A stretch of DNA of 64,000 nucleotides. Source: Dasypus novemcinctus (lineage: Eukaryota > Chordata > Mammalia > Cingulata > Dasypodidae). Positions 10,850-22,877 of this stretch are shown here, piece after piece. How positions within the stretch are numbered: the stretch's first letter is position 1; every line of letters starts with the position of its first letter. Made by a program: the position numbers and the translations under genes. The notes below the pieces were generated by a model. That model had not been told where the DNA came from. It did no database searches and was given only the letters and a program-made list of their open reading frames with translations. Location of the stretch: the NCBI RefSeq assembly GCF_030445035.2, contig NC_080702.1, forward strand, positions 10,920,029-10,984,028, written 5' to 3'.

Positions 10850-12095
10850 TTCCATCTTAACTTCAACCTGGCATGAGGGGAAGCAGGGCAGACTGGAAAT
10901 CACAATGCTGTTAGTGGGGACTGGCTTCTTTCCATCCAGGTCAGATTGTAGATCTAGCCTAGGACCAAGAACCACCTCCAACAGGGAGGAAGCTGAGGGA
11001 AACTGTGCCAGCCTCTCCAGGAAATTACCAGCCAAGCTGCAAAGATTGGTGATTGTCCTAATTTGGTGGCACAAGTTGCCCCAGCAGCTGTTCTGTGGCT
11101 GGAATTGGAAGCTCCATTTCCCAAGAACAGGGGAGATGGAGATGGTTGGCTACAGATTTTGGCTACTGATTGGTAGACTTGGCAGGCTAAGGTATAACCC
11201 TAGGAAGAGCTGGGGTGTGAATCTGTCCAAGTCAGAAAGAGGCCAGTGGATGCCATTTTCACTCCATCCCCAGCCTAAGAAAAAGCCAGGGCCGAGAATC
11301 ACAGTTATGGTAGGAACCAGTTTCTTTCACCCAGATTGACCTGTAGCCCTAGACTAGGCTTCAGCTCCACCTCTGGCAGGGAGGAGGCTGGAAATCCCTG
11401 CACCACCATATCAAGGTAACTTCAGGTACCTTTATCTGGCAGACTGAATAATCGGAAGTCTACTGGGGCAACTGTGTTCATTGTGGAATTGCACTGCATA
11501 GGTTCTGCTCACATCTGCAGCTCCATCCCTATCCCAGGCAGGGGAGAAAGGGGCATGAAGCTTCATCAGTCTCTCTGGGCAACTACAGTCCATAGACCTG
11601 CATGACTTGGATTATTCCACAGAGATATGACTTTGTCCTACCCCTGGCAAAGGAGAAAGTTGGGAGAAGCTTCAACAGTCCCTGGGACAATAAAGGTAAC
11701 TTGAGATCCCACAGCTTATAGAACTAATTACATCATTGACTCCTACTGCACAACCTGCAAGGGAGAAAGGGCAGGAAGCACTAAACTAAAGAGAAAAATT
11801 GCACCCAGAATAAATACTCTAGTAAGCCAGATGCCAAGACACCAACATAAAATTACAACCCATACCAAGAAACAGGAAGATATGGCCCAGTTAAAGGAAA
11901 AGATAAGCTTCCAGGTGACATAAAGGAGTTGAGACAACTAATCATAGATGTTCAAACAAATCTCCTTAATAAATTCAATGAGATGGCTAAAGATAGTAAG
12001 GATCTTAAGAACACACTGGATGAGGACAAAGAAAAATTTGAAAGCATACATAGAAAAATAGGAGACCTTATGGAAATGAAAGGTGCAATAAATGA
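10850..12095 (+). mobile_element. L1 5' region: UTR-like repeats and start of ORF1
   Basis: Two related blocks, roughly 10,905-11,300 and 11,305-11,640, share a GG.ACTGGCTTCTTTC..CCAG..GATTG..GTAG.. pattern and look like L1 5'UTR monomers. From 11,929 a 62-codon frame is rich in Lys, Asp, Glu and Asn with heptad-like spacing (LNKFNEMAKDSKDLKNTLDE). This suits the ORF1p coiled coil. It then breaks at 12,116 where a SINE begins. The ATG-proximal part is recognisable; the RRM and CTD parts are absent. Confidence 0.65.
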
Positions 12096-12115
12096 AATTT
12101 TTAAGATTGGAATTG

Positions 12116-12412
12116 TGCAAGGAGTGCCCTGCCACTCAGGAGTGTCCCCCGCGTAGGGGAGCACCACTCGCAATGAGTGTACCCCAGAAGGAGAGCTGCC
12201 CAGCACGAAAGAAAGTGCAGGCTGCCCAGGAATGGGGCCACACACACGGAGAGCAGACACAACAAGATGACGCAACCGAACGAAACACAGATTCCCGTGC
12301 CGCTAACAACAGAAGCAGACAAAGAAGATGCAGCAAATAGACACAGAGAACAGACAACTGGGGTGGGTGGGGAAGGGGAGAGAAATAAATAAATCTTTTT
12401 TTTAAAAAAAGA
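12116..12412 (+). mobile_element. DAS-SINE, 5' truncated
   Basis: Begins within the post-tRNA body (CAAGGAGTGCCCTGCCAC) and runs through the AAATAAATAAATC tail. The tRNA-derived head is missing. Several frames cross it on both strands, but none is a gene. Confidence 0.85.
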
Positions 12413-12435
12413 AGAAGGAATAGAAAAGCAAAGTA

Positions 12436-12816
12436 GGGAAACGGACTTTGGCCCAGTGGTTAGGGCATCCGTCTACCATATGGGAGGTCCGCGGTTCAAA
12501 CCCCGGGCCTCCTTGACCCGTGTGGAGCTGGCCATGCGCAGCGCTGATGCGCGCAAGGAGTGCTGTGCCACGCAAGGGTGTCCCCTGCGTGGGGGAGCCC
12601 CACGCACAAGGAGTGCGCCCATGAGGAAAGCCGCCCAGCGTGAAAAGAAAGAGCAGCCTGCCCAGGAATGGCGCCGCCCACACTTCCCGTGCCACTGACG
12701 ACAACAGAAGCAGACAAAGAAACAAGACGCAACAAATAGACACCAAGAACAGACAACCAGGGGAGGGGGGGAAATTAAATAAATAAATAAATCTTTAAAA
12801 AAAAAAAAAAAGAAAA
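12436..12816 (+). mobile_element. DAS-SINE, full length
   Basis: It has a complete tRNA-Ala-like head (GGCCCAGTGGTTAGGGCA and GGTTCAAACCCC as A- and B-box sequence), body and poly-A tail. Approximate target duplication: GAAAAGCAAAGTA (12,423-12,435) and GAAAAGTAAAGCA (12,817-12,829). Confidence 0.92.
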
Positions 12817-12959
12817 GAAAAGTAAAGCATAGTAAGATTTCAGAGAGACCACGACATAGAGGTTGGATGCCTGATGATTTTTCAGGACTGGCAAGTCTTA
12901 ATTCTAGTTCCTTCCATTGTATTACATGAGATTTAATATTAATTTTTCCAATATTGTTT

Positions 12960-13750
12960 AACAGCCTACTTTTTTATATACATACTTTTAATTTTTTTAA
13001 AGATACCTAGATTACATAAATGTTACATAAAAATTATAGGGGATATCCAAATGTCCTGCTCTATACCTCCCACATTTTCCCACATTGACAACATCCTTCA
13101 TTAGTGTTGTACATGTGTTTCAATTGATGAACACATTTTGGAGCATTGCCACTAAGTGTGGATTATAGTTTACATTGTAGTTTACACTATCTCCTACACA
13201 ATTTTGTAAATTATGACAAGATGTATAATGGTCTGCATCTGTCATTGCAATCCCTGAGTCGTGAAAGTGCCCCCATATTACACCTATTTTTACCTCTCCC
13301 TCCCTTCAGAATGGCTAGTGGCCACTGCCTCCACATCGGTGATAGAAGTTCTATCAATAAATCTACAGTAGAATAATGGTAAGTCTTCTGTAGTCCACTT
13401 TTCATTCCCAAATGCTGAGGATTCTAGGATAGTAATGCCCACTTTGCCTCTAATTGAAAGAGGGCTTAGATCCCATGGGCAGATGATGGGATTCTCTTGC
13501 TTGCAGGTTCAGACTCTCTCTGTTCCATAGAATGTGTGTTGTCCATCATCATCTCCTTGTTAGTTGTCCTGGGTGAGTCCAATGAACTGGAGAGAAGGTG
13601 TTTCAACTCTGTTGAGATTCAGGGCCCAACTGACAAATGGACAGCCTAAAGACTTAAGTCTCTTGGACATGCACCTATCAACTCTTGCACTAACAATAGA
13701 TTCAAATAGAAGAGGCAGAAGAGCCAAGTGTAGGGAAACTATTTTATGTC
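12960..13750 (-). mobile_element. L1 3' UTR-like sequence, antisense
   Basis: The T-rich start followed by ACATAAAAATTATAGGGGAT, CATCCTTCATTAGTGTTGTAC and the TTTACATTGTAGTTTACAC pattern is what I recognise as a xenarthran-type L1 3' end in reverse. No coding part is attached. Confidence 0.55.
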
Positions 13751-13759
13751 AGGAGATTT

Positions 13760-14680
13760 GATAGGTGCAAGAGGTATTTTGTTAAATAAGAAGTGTATGG
13801 TTCCTGCCCTCAGAAATCTTACATTTGGTTACCCTCTTACAGTATATTCTTTTTTAATGTGTATATTTGAGTGGTTGTATTTCTTGCAATCCAATAATCC
13901 TTTATATGTACTTTCCTAAATTAATAACATATCCCAAACCAAACATATATTTCTTACCATGCCTGGTCCTCCAGAAAGCTTGAAGGAATCCCTTTAACAT
14001 TTCTGGTAAGACAGGTACACTAGTAACAAACTCCCTTAAGTTTTTGCTTCTCTGGATTGGGTTTGCGAATGCACTAAGCCAGGGCATCCTTCTTTCAAGG
14101 AATATCTCCATGCCCCCAGGTGGGAGGCAGCTAAGAAGCATCAAGTTTCACAACCAGGGCCAGACTCAGCTGCACCCATTGCTAGGATCCCAGCTACTCA
14201 CAGAGGGTCCTCCCAGGGCCATTCTGACAACTGTGCTGATACTAACGGGTCTTGGCTTGCCTTGAGTTCTTCATTAGCTCTGGGCATGATCCTCACCTGG
14301 TTGGGAAGGCTCCAGCCTTGTGCCCAGATATCTATTACACGTAATCCAGACATATATGTCTCCATATCTGTCTCTTTCTCACTCCTGTCCAATGGTTTGA
14401 ACATCTCTCTCTCCTTGTCATTATCCCCCCCCCCCATCATCACCATAATCACACATCAACTTCTCTTTCCTGTCATCTGTTTTGGCTGGGATGGAGAAGA
14501 CGATGGGGCCAGAAAGACACAAGGCCTTGTGTGGGGCAGAACCTGGAAATCTGAGGTTTTAGCATGGGGACAGAGAAATCAGAACAGGCACTTTTGAAAT
14601 CCACTCCCTGTAAAAGCCTTGGGCAAGCTTCATGGTCACCTGGTGGCAATATAAGCCATTTGGTATGACTGCATTTTCCT
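13760..14680. other. Unassigned stretch
   Basis: No gene recognised. There is a C-run at 14,427-14,436. The open frames have no family features. Confidence 0.35.
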
Positions 14681-14684
14681 GGTG

Positions 14685-15115
14685 TGAGGGTCTGTCAGAG
14701 ACTGAATCTTGTACTCTACAGAAGAATCAGCATACCTATGGTTGACTCCATTAAATAAGAGGACCTTTTGAAGGTCCTATTATTAGTTAAAGTGTGGACT
14801 CATTTGTGAGTAGGCTCTTTAAAAATCCCATTTAGGTGAGTTCAAATTAAATTAGGGTGGGCCTTAATCCATATGGCTGAGGTCCTTACAGACAAAGGAA
14901 CTTGGACATAGAGACAAAAGTCAGAAACCAGGAGAAACTAGAGAGAGAGAAAAAAGGATTGTCATGTGATGGAGACAGAAATGCATCTACAAACCAAAAC
15001 AGAATATTACAGACTCTAGGAGAAGACAAGCACTGCCTACACCTTGAATTTAGACTTCTAGCCTCCAAACCTGTGAGCCAAAACATTTCTGTAATTTAAG
15101 CCAACCAGTGTTCTT
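14685..15115 (+). mobile_element. MLT1-type MaLR LTR
   Basis: Contains the characteristic order GGTGGGCCTTAATCCATATG, GACATAGAGACA, GACTTCTAGCCTCCAAACCTGTGAG and TTTCTGTAATTTAAGCCA, ending before CAGTGTTCTTGG. Diverged and ancient. Confidence 0.75.
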
Positions 15116-15334
15116 GGGGCAGAATCCCAGCTGGGACATCTCAGCCCTGCCCCAAGAGCATCACATCTGAAGTTTCTGTAAATACAGGTATCAGAAGATG
15201 GGGATTTTGTGGGCAGTGAAGTTTTAACATTTGGGAGATACCACCTTAATGAACATGTACAGATGCCTGCAACCCCACTTGCCATAGGCAAGAGCATCTT
15301 AATCTTCACAACCAACCTTAATTGTCAAGGTGTC

Positions 15335-15925
15335 CCTCCCCTCACATTACAGTTCAACAACACCCACAGTGTGACCATTTGAAATGATTTTATGAATCCT
15401 AAAAAGAGCAAGATTATGTTTTTAAACTAATCTACTCCTGTGGGTGTGATACCTTTTGATTACATTAAATTCTACTAAGGGCCCTTAGATTAAATTACTT
15501 GGTAAGATTGCTTCAGTGCTTTTGATTGGACTATTTAAGTGAGGCCTGACTCAGACTGCATCTCTGCCCACTTCCTGAGTCTGATATAAATGGAAACACA
15601 GAGATAGATACGCAGACATATGACAAGTATTTTGCATTATTTGATCCTGCCATGAGAGACTGAGGGAGGAGGCCCAGGAAGAGACAAGCCCTATACCAGG
15701 TTTGCCTGCAGCTGCAGAAAGACAGAGACCTTGGCACAGATCAGGGGCCTTCATGTTTCACCTCTTGGCAGCTGACTTTGGTGAGAAAGCACCTGATATG
15801 GTGCCTCAAGATGGACTTTTCATGGTCTTGTAGGCTTTTCACCCAAACAAATCCCCTAATAAAAGCCAGCCCATTTCTGGTACTTTGCATTGGCAGGCCT
15901 TTGGCAAAGCAAAACAGACAGCCTA
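15335..15925 (+). mobile_element. ERVL/MaLR-like LTR
   Basis: The 3' part CCCTAATAAAAGCCAGCCCATTTCTGGTA..TTGCATTGGCAG is the polyadenylation region typical of this LTR group. The upstream part is compatible with a U3. Borders are approximate. Confidence 0.6.
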
Positions 15926-16414
15926 TGGGCCTGGCCCAGCCCCGTTCTCATGCTGTCCGCCAATCTGGCTGCTCTCCCCACCACCCCTCTCCGGCCACCT
16001 GCACAATTCCCAGTGACTTGCTGTGCTGTCCTTTCCTCCAGGAAGACTGCCTTGATGTGTCCCTTCTGGAGCGGGTGACTTTCTATGTTCCCATAACACC
16101 TTTTAATGTCTCTGTGTCAGCATTTACCACTGTACCTCCCCTCCTCTCCCCCACTGTCAGCTCCAACAGCATAGACAGTGCCTGATACCCTGTTCCCTGG
16201 TGCCAGGCACCCAGAAGGCACTCAGTTTGCTGAGTGACTGCAAAACTTTGAGGCAGTGGAAAGAAAACAGATTTAGAAGGTGTACCCAGCACCACCTCTG
16301 AGCTGTAGACCATCAGGCTCACTGCATGCCTTAAATAGGCCAAGGCCATGCCCACTTCAGGGCCCTCTACCTGCAGGGCTATTCCCTGTAACTCACCCAC
16401 CTCCTCAGGCTCTT

Positions 16415-16490
16415 CTGTAAGGCACAGACCTTGGGGTCAGAGTACCTGAGGTTGAAACCCACAGCTGCAGCAAATCACAGTCTTGTGTCA
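16415..16490 (+). repeat. MIR-like fragment
   Basis: GGCACAGACCTTGGGGTCAGAGTACCTGAGGTTGAAACCC follows the core of the MIR consensus. Confidence 0.5.
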
Positions 16491-18524
16491 GGATCCAGCC
16501 CGTTTTCTTGAAGGCAAAAAGAAGCCAGTGATTCCAATCAGGAGCGTGTGTTGGGGGATAAAGAAGGGGAGCTGAAAGCTCCTAAAGAGCTTTGACTAGG
16601 GAGGTCCCCTCCACCAGTGAGCAGGCCAGGGGACAAGGCCCTGCTTGGGAAGAGGAATGGGGCAGAGCAGTGAACTTGAGCCCACATCGCAGGCTGGGCC
16701 TGCTCCCTTAGAGTCGTAGGACTTGATGCTGCTGCTGCCTGCTCACCGATCAATGTGCAGCAAGATCAGGGAGGGCACACATGACACCCCAGGTGTGGAC
16801 TGTGGGGCTGGGGTCAGAGGAGGAGAGGACACCTGGGGAGTGAGCAGGTGGAACTGAGGAAGATGCTGGAGGCAGCTCTGCTGCTGGCAGTAGCACCCAC
16901 TCTTCTCAGCACCTGCCCACGGACTCATATATGAACACAGGGGAAGATGCCAAGCTGATGACAAGGGGATCCCCAAGGTTCCAGGACCATGCATGGCTGG
17001 GGACAGTCCAGCACCACCTTGAAAAGACAAGCCTGGGGTCAGAGGGGCTCTGGGCATCTGGAAATGGGCTGAGCATCTCCCTGGAGTAGAAGCGCACAAG
17101 GAGAGAGGCCTCAGTCTCTTCCTCAGCACTTTGGGGTGTTTAGAGTGTGTGGTCCACAATGGTAGCACAGACTCAGGGAAGTGCCCATTCAGCCTGGTCC
17201 TTCTGTGATGACCCACTGCTCTTCCAGGGGCCCAGGAGAGCCGCTGCCTTGAGGAGTGTCAAAGTGTATGATCACTTTTGTGGATATCCCACCAAGAGCT
17301 GCAGTGCTAATGCTGGCCAGCAGGGGTCAGGCAACCTCATCACCAGCTGTGCCCACTGTGCCTGCTGAGACCTTGGAGACTGAGAGTCATCCAGAGGACT
17401 TTCTGGCCATCCACCTGCCTCAGACACAACATGCACCTCCTGTCATTAGCTTCCATCCTCAAATTCTGAGCTGGCAGAGTCTGTTAAATGGCTCCAGAGG
17501 TCATCTCAGGTATTCATTCAGCACCTGTGCACCAAGCACTCATGCTACAACAAGGTCTGTGCTTGGTCCTGGCTGTGGATGAAAAGAACCCCTGAAGTCC
17601 CCACTCAGCAGGAGGTGGACAAAAGCATGAAAGCAAACGCAAGTTCATGAAAAGAGCAAGTGCTCTAGAGAAGGCTAAGCAGGGTGCTGCGAGGAGGGCT
17701 ATGGGACCACCAGGTGGGAAGGCCTGGAAGGACACACTGAGGTGACACTTACACTGTGACCAAAATGCCATGAGGGAGCCAGCCCTGCACAGGTGTGGGA
17801 AGAGTGTGCCTGGGAGAAAGTACAGCAGGGGAGAGTGGGAGGCAGAGGGAGTTTGGCCAGAGAGGAGGCTGGGAAGGCAGCTGCTGGGGGCAGAGCCTCC
17901 ACTGAGGCTCAGCTGGGGGAGGAGCTGCTTCCCAGCCCTGCTGTGCTGATCTGCAGGATTCATGTTAAGTGGGAGAGAGACCAAGGGAGGGAGACTTCAC
18001 TCACAGGGAGAGCAGTGAAGACAGAACAGCCTTTTGTGTAAGTTATAGGAGGCACATCCTGATACTTAGCCATTTTATTTTGTTTAGCAGCAAATCACTT
18101 GGCCAGGACTCAGTGCAAGGGGAATATATGAGGCTGCTCATACCTGGAAGCAGAGATGGCAGGACCCAGGGCACAGGCAGCCCCCACAGAGGTTGAGAGG
18201 AGGCACTTGCAACTGACTCTAAATATAAAGGGAAGCCTCTGGAAGGATTCTGGCCCAGCAACAATGGCTGAATTTCATCTCACTACAACCATATCATGGT
18301 ACAGGCTGAGGCAGCAATCCAGGAGTGAAGGTGAGTTTCCTAAGATCACACGGCCCTCCCCAGCCCTGTTTTGAGTTGTATTCTTGTTATGTCCATCCCC
18401 TTCCTGTTTATTCCATGTCTGTCTGTGTATTAGATACATGGGAAACAAGACTGTGGGTGTTGCAGTGTTCTCCCCACAAACTTGATGATGTCCCCAGGAA
18501 GCAGATGCTAGAATGAGTCCCACT

Positions 18525-18650
18525 GCATCAGTGAGGAGACTGGGGAGGCTTCAGTGATTAGCCTGGGGTCACAAAACTGAAAGGAAGGAGTAGCCAGGTC
18601 TGAACTCAGCTGGGTCTCCTCATATCTGGGACGCCAGCTGCACACAGGCC
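18525..18650 (-). repeat. MIR-like fragment
   Basis: GAGGAGACTGGGGAGGCTTCAGTGA..TAGCCTGGGGTCAC..AGCCAGGTCTGAACTCAG is the MIR core in reverse. Confidence 0.5.
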
Positions 18651-19470
18651 TTCCCAGGTAGCTGTGGGGAGGGACATGTTGGCAGAACTGTGTCCAGTCA
18701 CAAGGTGATCTAGGTAAGGAGGATAGACAGACAGACATGCAGAGGGACTTTTGTGGAGATCTTTTGAGGGGCCCAGGTAAGGGGAACTAAGGAGGTGACC
18801 TCACTTCCTGGGTGAGACGTCACAGCAGAACTTGGAACTCTGGTAACTAGGCACCCAGATTCCACAGGCAGCCCCTTCCAAGCTCACTTGGCAGGAGACA
18901 CCCAAGAGGGAACTATGTTCTCCTGCTGTGTTACCAATTCATGAGGCTCCAGCCTCAATCACACCAGGAATGAGTCCTTTAGCCATCGCTTTCGACATTG
19001 GCTCAGGTCTCAGCCACAAGGCTTCTGGTCATCGGCCAGGAGGTCCCCAAAGGTAACGTGAGGTGGCCCAGCGCCAGCCAATTCAGCACATGCCCCTACT
19101 GTGCTCCTGCCTGGGCAGCCCCACTTCCCATCCAAATCCCAGTGAGTGGAAGTCATGAGCATTGGGTCACCCTGGGAAGGAGCAGGAAGTCAGGGATGGG
19201 AACCTAGTAGGTCCTTCTCTGTCACCTGCCTGGTCATGACTGGAAGGGTGGGAAGGTTCATCTTGGAGGTGGCACCTGTGTGCCCCGGTGTTAACGCTGA
19301 GCACTCAGCTGTCATCTGCTCTCCAGTGGGGCTGGAGGGGAAGGCAGATGCCCACCTGGACCTGATCTTGGTCCCAGCCCAAACAGGGTACAGCTTCCCT
19401 CTTCCCTTGTGGAGTAGGGCAGGCCACTAGCTCACTTTCTTGGTCCGGCTCCTGGGCAATGTCTTCCCAG

Positions 19471-19581
19471 AGTTCTATGCAGGTGGGCAGCGAAGAGCTG
19501 GGGGATGACCTCATCTACATCATCTCTCTGCAGAAGATACAGACCTCTCATGGCCCAAGCAAGTGCCAGCACTGGTTCCAG
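19471..19581 (+). pseudogene. RALGDS-like exon A (N-terminal)
   Basis: It follows a CTTCCCAG acceptor and ends CAG/GTAGGA in phase 0. It encodes EELGDDLIYIISLQKIQ, matching the RALGDS segment just before the REM domain. An in-frame ATG at 19,459 lies upstream of the acceptor and could be a start if there is no earlier exon. Confidence 0.75.
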
Positions 19582-20759
19582 GTAGGAACAGGTGCCAATT
19601 CGGGTCCTAAAACAGTGGGGGAGCACTGCAGGGCCTGTCTCCCACCCTGGCCACTCCCTTGCTCTCTCTCCCAGGGCTTTAACCCCTAAGTGGCCCAATA
19701 CCCCACTTCCTGAGGAATCTGGGCCCCCACCAATCACCCACCACACTGCCATTCCATAGGCCAGAGGGCAGGTCACTTCAAATGGTTAAAGGAAGAGCAG
19801 AGAGGAGTCTTTCCCATGGGTTTCCCTTCAGGGTAGGCTGAGGGGTGGGCTCACCTCATACATGTGTGCTTTTTGCTGCTGTATTTCTGTTTCCACTCCC
19901 TGGTCCCATGTCCCCAGCAGCAGCATCATGACTGTCCCTTAAAACCTGCATCAAGCCTGACTGCTCCTCTCACTTAGAAGGGTTCTTGCCATGTTGGGTA
20001 TCTGTCTCCTTCACCTTCCCACGTCAGGTGCTGAGGCCTGACTTGGCTGCCCAGTATTCCAGAAGGGAGGCAGCTTCGAGCAGTGATTTAGACTTGGTGC
20101 TGCTGGACCTTGAATGGTCCTTCCCTATGGCCCTATCAGCACTGCTGCCCTGAACACCTCCCACGTGCCCCAAGCCACTGATCCCTCCTGCCCCTGGCAG
20201 AGGCTCCCAGGAAAGGGATGGCTGAACAGAGGACACACAGACATCACTCTCAAGCACAAGGGCCAGAAAACTTCCCTAAGGGTAGAGGAGTTCAGTTACC
20301 ACCTGCTGTCTGTGTAGGCAGGAGCGTCCCTGCACCCTGCCTGGAACTGGGTCTTTTCATTTTCCTTCATTTTCCAGATCTGGGGTCAGGTGGCAAATGG
20401 CACAGCCTTGTGACTCTGACCCTATGAGCACTGGAGTCCTGAAAGTTAATTATTGACAAGGTTGGTCTGCTGATCCCTGAGGCATCTGTTCAGATCCTCG
20501 GGCCTGCAGGGGTCTTTCTCCCCCAGGGACACTCCAGGCATCTGCCCTTTGCTGGGTCTAGGATCTCATTTTTCAGTTATTTCCTCACTTCAACTTCCAT
20601 TGCAAGGCCAAGGACCTTCCTCTGCTAGAAGCACCCATGACCCCCTCAGCCTCAAGTCACTCAGGGCTTGGGGACAGCAGGTCTGCCCACAGCCCCAGCC
20701 CCACCTAAGGGTACACAGTTCTCACTCTGACCCCACGTGCCTCCTCTGGCGCTCACTAG

Positions 20760-20953
20760 AGGAAGAATAACTCAACCCTCACAAGGGAGGAGAACCCCGT
20801 GGTATGCACAGTCAAGGCAGGCAATTGGGAGAAGCTGGTGGAGCACCTGGTGCCCGCCTTCCAGGAGGGCGACTTCATGTACATCAACATCTTCCTCGGA
20901 ACATACCGGGTCTTCACCACCACCAAGCAGGTCCTGGACTGGGTGTTCCACAG
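20760..20953 (+). pseudogene. RALGDS-like exon B (REM domain, first part)
   Basis: Acceptor CACTAG, donor CAG/GTGAGA, 194 nt. Encodes CTVKAGNWEKLVEHLVPAF and then IFLGTYRVFTTTKQVLDWVF, the conserved RasGEF N-terminal (REM) helices. It ends in phase 2, which the next exon's first base completes as Arg. Confidence 0.9.
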
Positions 20954-21567
20954 GTGAGAGCCAGCCCCATCCCTGGCCACTTGACTGCTCTGCCCCCAAC
21001 ATGCTTGTGTCTCAGAAATGTCGTTTCACCCACTGGCCTCAGTTTCCTCCTTGGGAATGGGAGCAGTTAAAGGAAAAGCCTTCAAGGTTGATGGTAAGAA
21101 CTACTGGGGAGAACCCATGGAAAGTGCTTCCCCGAGCCTGGCTCAGTGGGCAGGGAGGCTGGAGGGGCAGTGTTGTTCTTAGGCAGGACTTTCCTCTTCC
21201 CAGTGAAGAAGCTCACAGCCACTCCCCCTTACCCACCCCAGTTTTCTCATTTCTAAAAGAGGTTTCAGTGCCTCCTTCCTTGGTGTTGTCAGAGCAGGGA
21301 TCATTGTAGGCCACCAGAGGGGTCCAGAATCACCCTAGATCTGAGAAGGTGCTGCTTAGGACTAAGTCCTTTACCAAGCATACATCAAGTGTCTACTAGG
21401 TGCAGACACTTTCTGAAGCATGTAGCTTCATGCAGTGAATAAAGCAGACAAATTTCCTTGCTCTTCTGGGTTCCATTTGAGTTGGGTCTGCAGGCAGTAA
21501 CACGAGTCATCTTAAGCAGGGAGTACACTCAGTAAGTTAGTTGTGACATGTTCACGGTCTCTCCTAG

Positions 21568-21593
21568 ATATGGATGTAAATGCCATGGCAGTG
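21568..21593 (+). pseudogene. RALGDS-like short exon C
   Basis: Acceptor CTCCTAG, then Arg-Tyr-Gly-Cys across the junction as in RALGDS, donor GTG/GTGAGC. It is much shorter than expected and leaves one base where exon D needs two, so splicing it in would shift the frame. Confidence 0.5.
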
Positions 21594-22316
21594 GTGAGCA
21601 TGACATTTGTCTTGACATAAAAAAGTGAGTGCACTTTGGTAAAGGGGCAGGGATTCTCCTCACCTGAGACCAGTGTGGGGAGTTGGGTGGTTGGTGGCAG
21701 GGAAGGGCTGGGCAGAACACTGGACCCTACTTATTCTATGGCCCTCCTGAAGGGCTGAGTCCAGAGGGATTTCCTCCCAGTTGGAAAGGAATCAGAGGAA
21801 GCTGTGGGTGGGATTCTGGGGCACTGGTTGCAGATGACCCTGTGGGATCATTGTTGGTCCCTGAGAGGGCCCTTCCCCACCACAGCCCCAAGACCCTAAA
21901 ACACCATTTCATGCAGACCCATGACAGGAGGTGGTGAGCAACCTGCTCTAAATCTGCCATGGACCTCAGTCCTGTCTGCCTCCTGCATGGATGGCAGGGC
22001 CAGCTGTGCCCCTGTCATTTGGAAGGGCAGTGTCAGTGGGAAGAGTAGACACATGACACATGGCAGAAGATGAGGCAGCTCCTTAGGCCACAAGTTACTG
22101 GGTGGGAGCCAGGAGGGCCCAGCACAGGACAGACCCTGTCCCCTCCTCACTCACATATTGATGAAGCTCCTACTGTATGTCAGTGCCAGACTAATAACAA
22201 ACCAGTCCAAACCCTTCCTGTCCTTATGGGCTTTATGACCCAGTGGAAGAGTCCCGCAGGGGCAGTGTGGCAGACAGGCCACTTTCTGACTCTACTGCCC
22301 ACCCACCTGCCCTCAG

Positions 22317-22510
22317 CACCCTCTCCTCCCTGCTGTGTACGTGGTTGGATAAGTACCCTGAAGATTTCGTACAACTGGCAGCCTCTCCCTGCCTCAAGCT
22401 GCTGGTGGGCTATACCCAGGTGCATTTACCTGGCTCTGCCCTGGAACATCACGCTGAGGTTCTGCTGTCACAAATGAGTCATCATGAACCCACTGAGGCA
22501 GACCCAAATG
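22317..22510 (+). pseudogene. RALGDS-like exon D (REM domain, second part)
   Basis: Acceptor CCCTCAG, donor AATG/GTGAGG. Encodes SSLLCTWLDKYPEDF, CLKLLVGYTQ and EPTEADPN, which parallel the end of the RALGDS REM region. Confidence 0.88.
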
Positions 22511-22768
22511 GTGAGGAGGCTCAGGGTGGTAGCGTGTGATCTTGTGGGCTGGGGGCCAGGGCTTGATCAATAGGCAGGACCTCACAGAGATTGCTCTTGG
22601 GCCAGGAGCAAGGAAGAGCCTCAGAGTAGTCACCTGGGGGACTGCAGTCTAGGCACAGTTTCTTGGGCTGGATATTCCCCTAGAGGTTGTGGTATCCTCT
22701 CTGTATTTTAAAGACACTTGGAGCCATTCATAGGGCAGAACCTACCTCTTCTTCTGCTCATTTGTCAG

Positions 22769-22877
22769 CTCCGGAACTCCAGATGCCCCCAGAGCAAACT
22801 GTGGCACCACATCCACCATCTGCAGCAGACACATGGGAAATTCCTAAGGCTGATTTCGCTCCATCACCACCTCCACC
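22769..22877 (+). pseudogene. RALGDS-like exon E, 5' half (proline-rich linker) up to ERV insertion
   Basis: Acceptor TTTGTCAG; the first two bases complete an Ala codon from exon D. It encodes a Pro/Ala-rich linker (APELQMPPEQ). The last six bases TCCACC (22,872-22,877) are repeated at 28,152-28,157 as the ERV target duplication. With one copy counted, the frame continues uninterrupted into the other half of the exon. Confidence 0.85.

Larger units (their letters stand above)
15930..19440. other. Region upstream of the RALGDS-like exons
   Basis: No exon recognised. It holds old interspersed-repeat fragments (listed separately) and many short open frames without family signatures. A promoter or first exon of the RALGDS-like gene could lie here, but I cannot place one. 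Confidence 0.4.

Noticed and set aside
10280..11339. Frames of 106-187 codons near the CpG island and L1 5' region
   Set aside because: No motif, no splice context and overlap with L1 UTR-like repeats.
12450..12520. Possible tRNA gene
   Set aside because: A- and B-box-like sequences belong to the tRNA-derived head of a DAS-SINE, followed by SINE body and poly-A. Same for the heads near 28,970, 47,070, 48,190, 52,280 and 53,900.
12092..12756. Several overlapping frames of 70-110 codons on both strands
   Set aside because: They lie in DAS-SINE sequence and reappear at every DAS-SINE in the window.
16743..17984. Minus-strand frames of 156-157 codons
   Set aside because: No recognisable family and no conserved motif; they are in a region with mammalian-wide repeat fragments.
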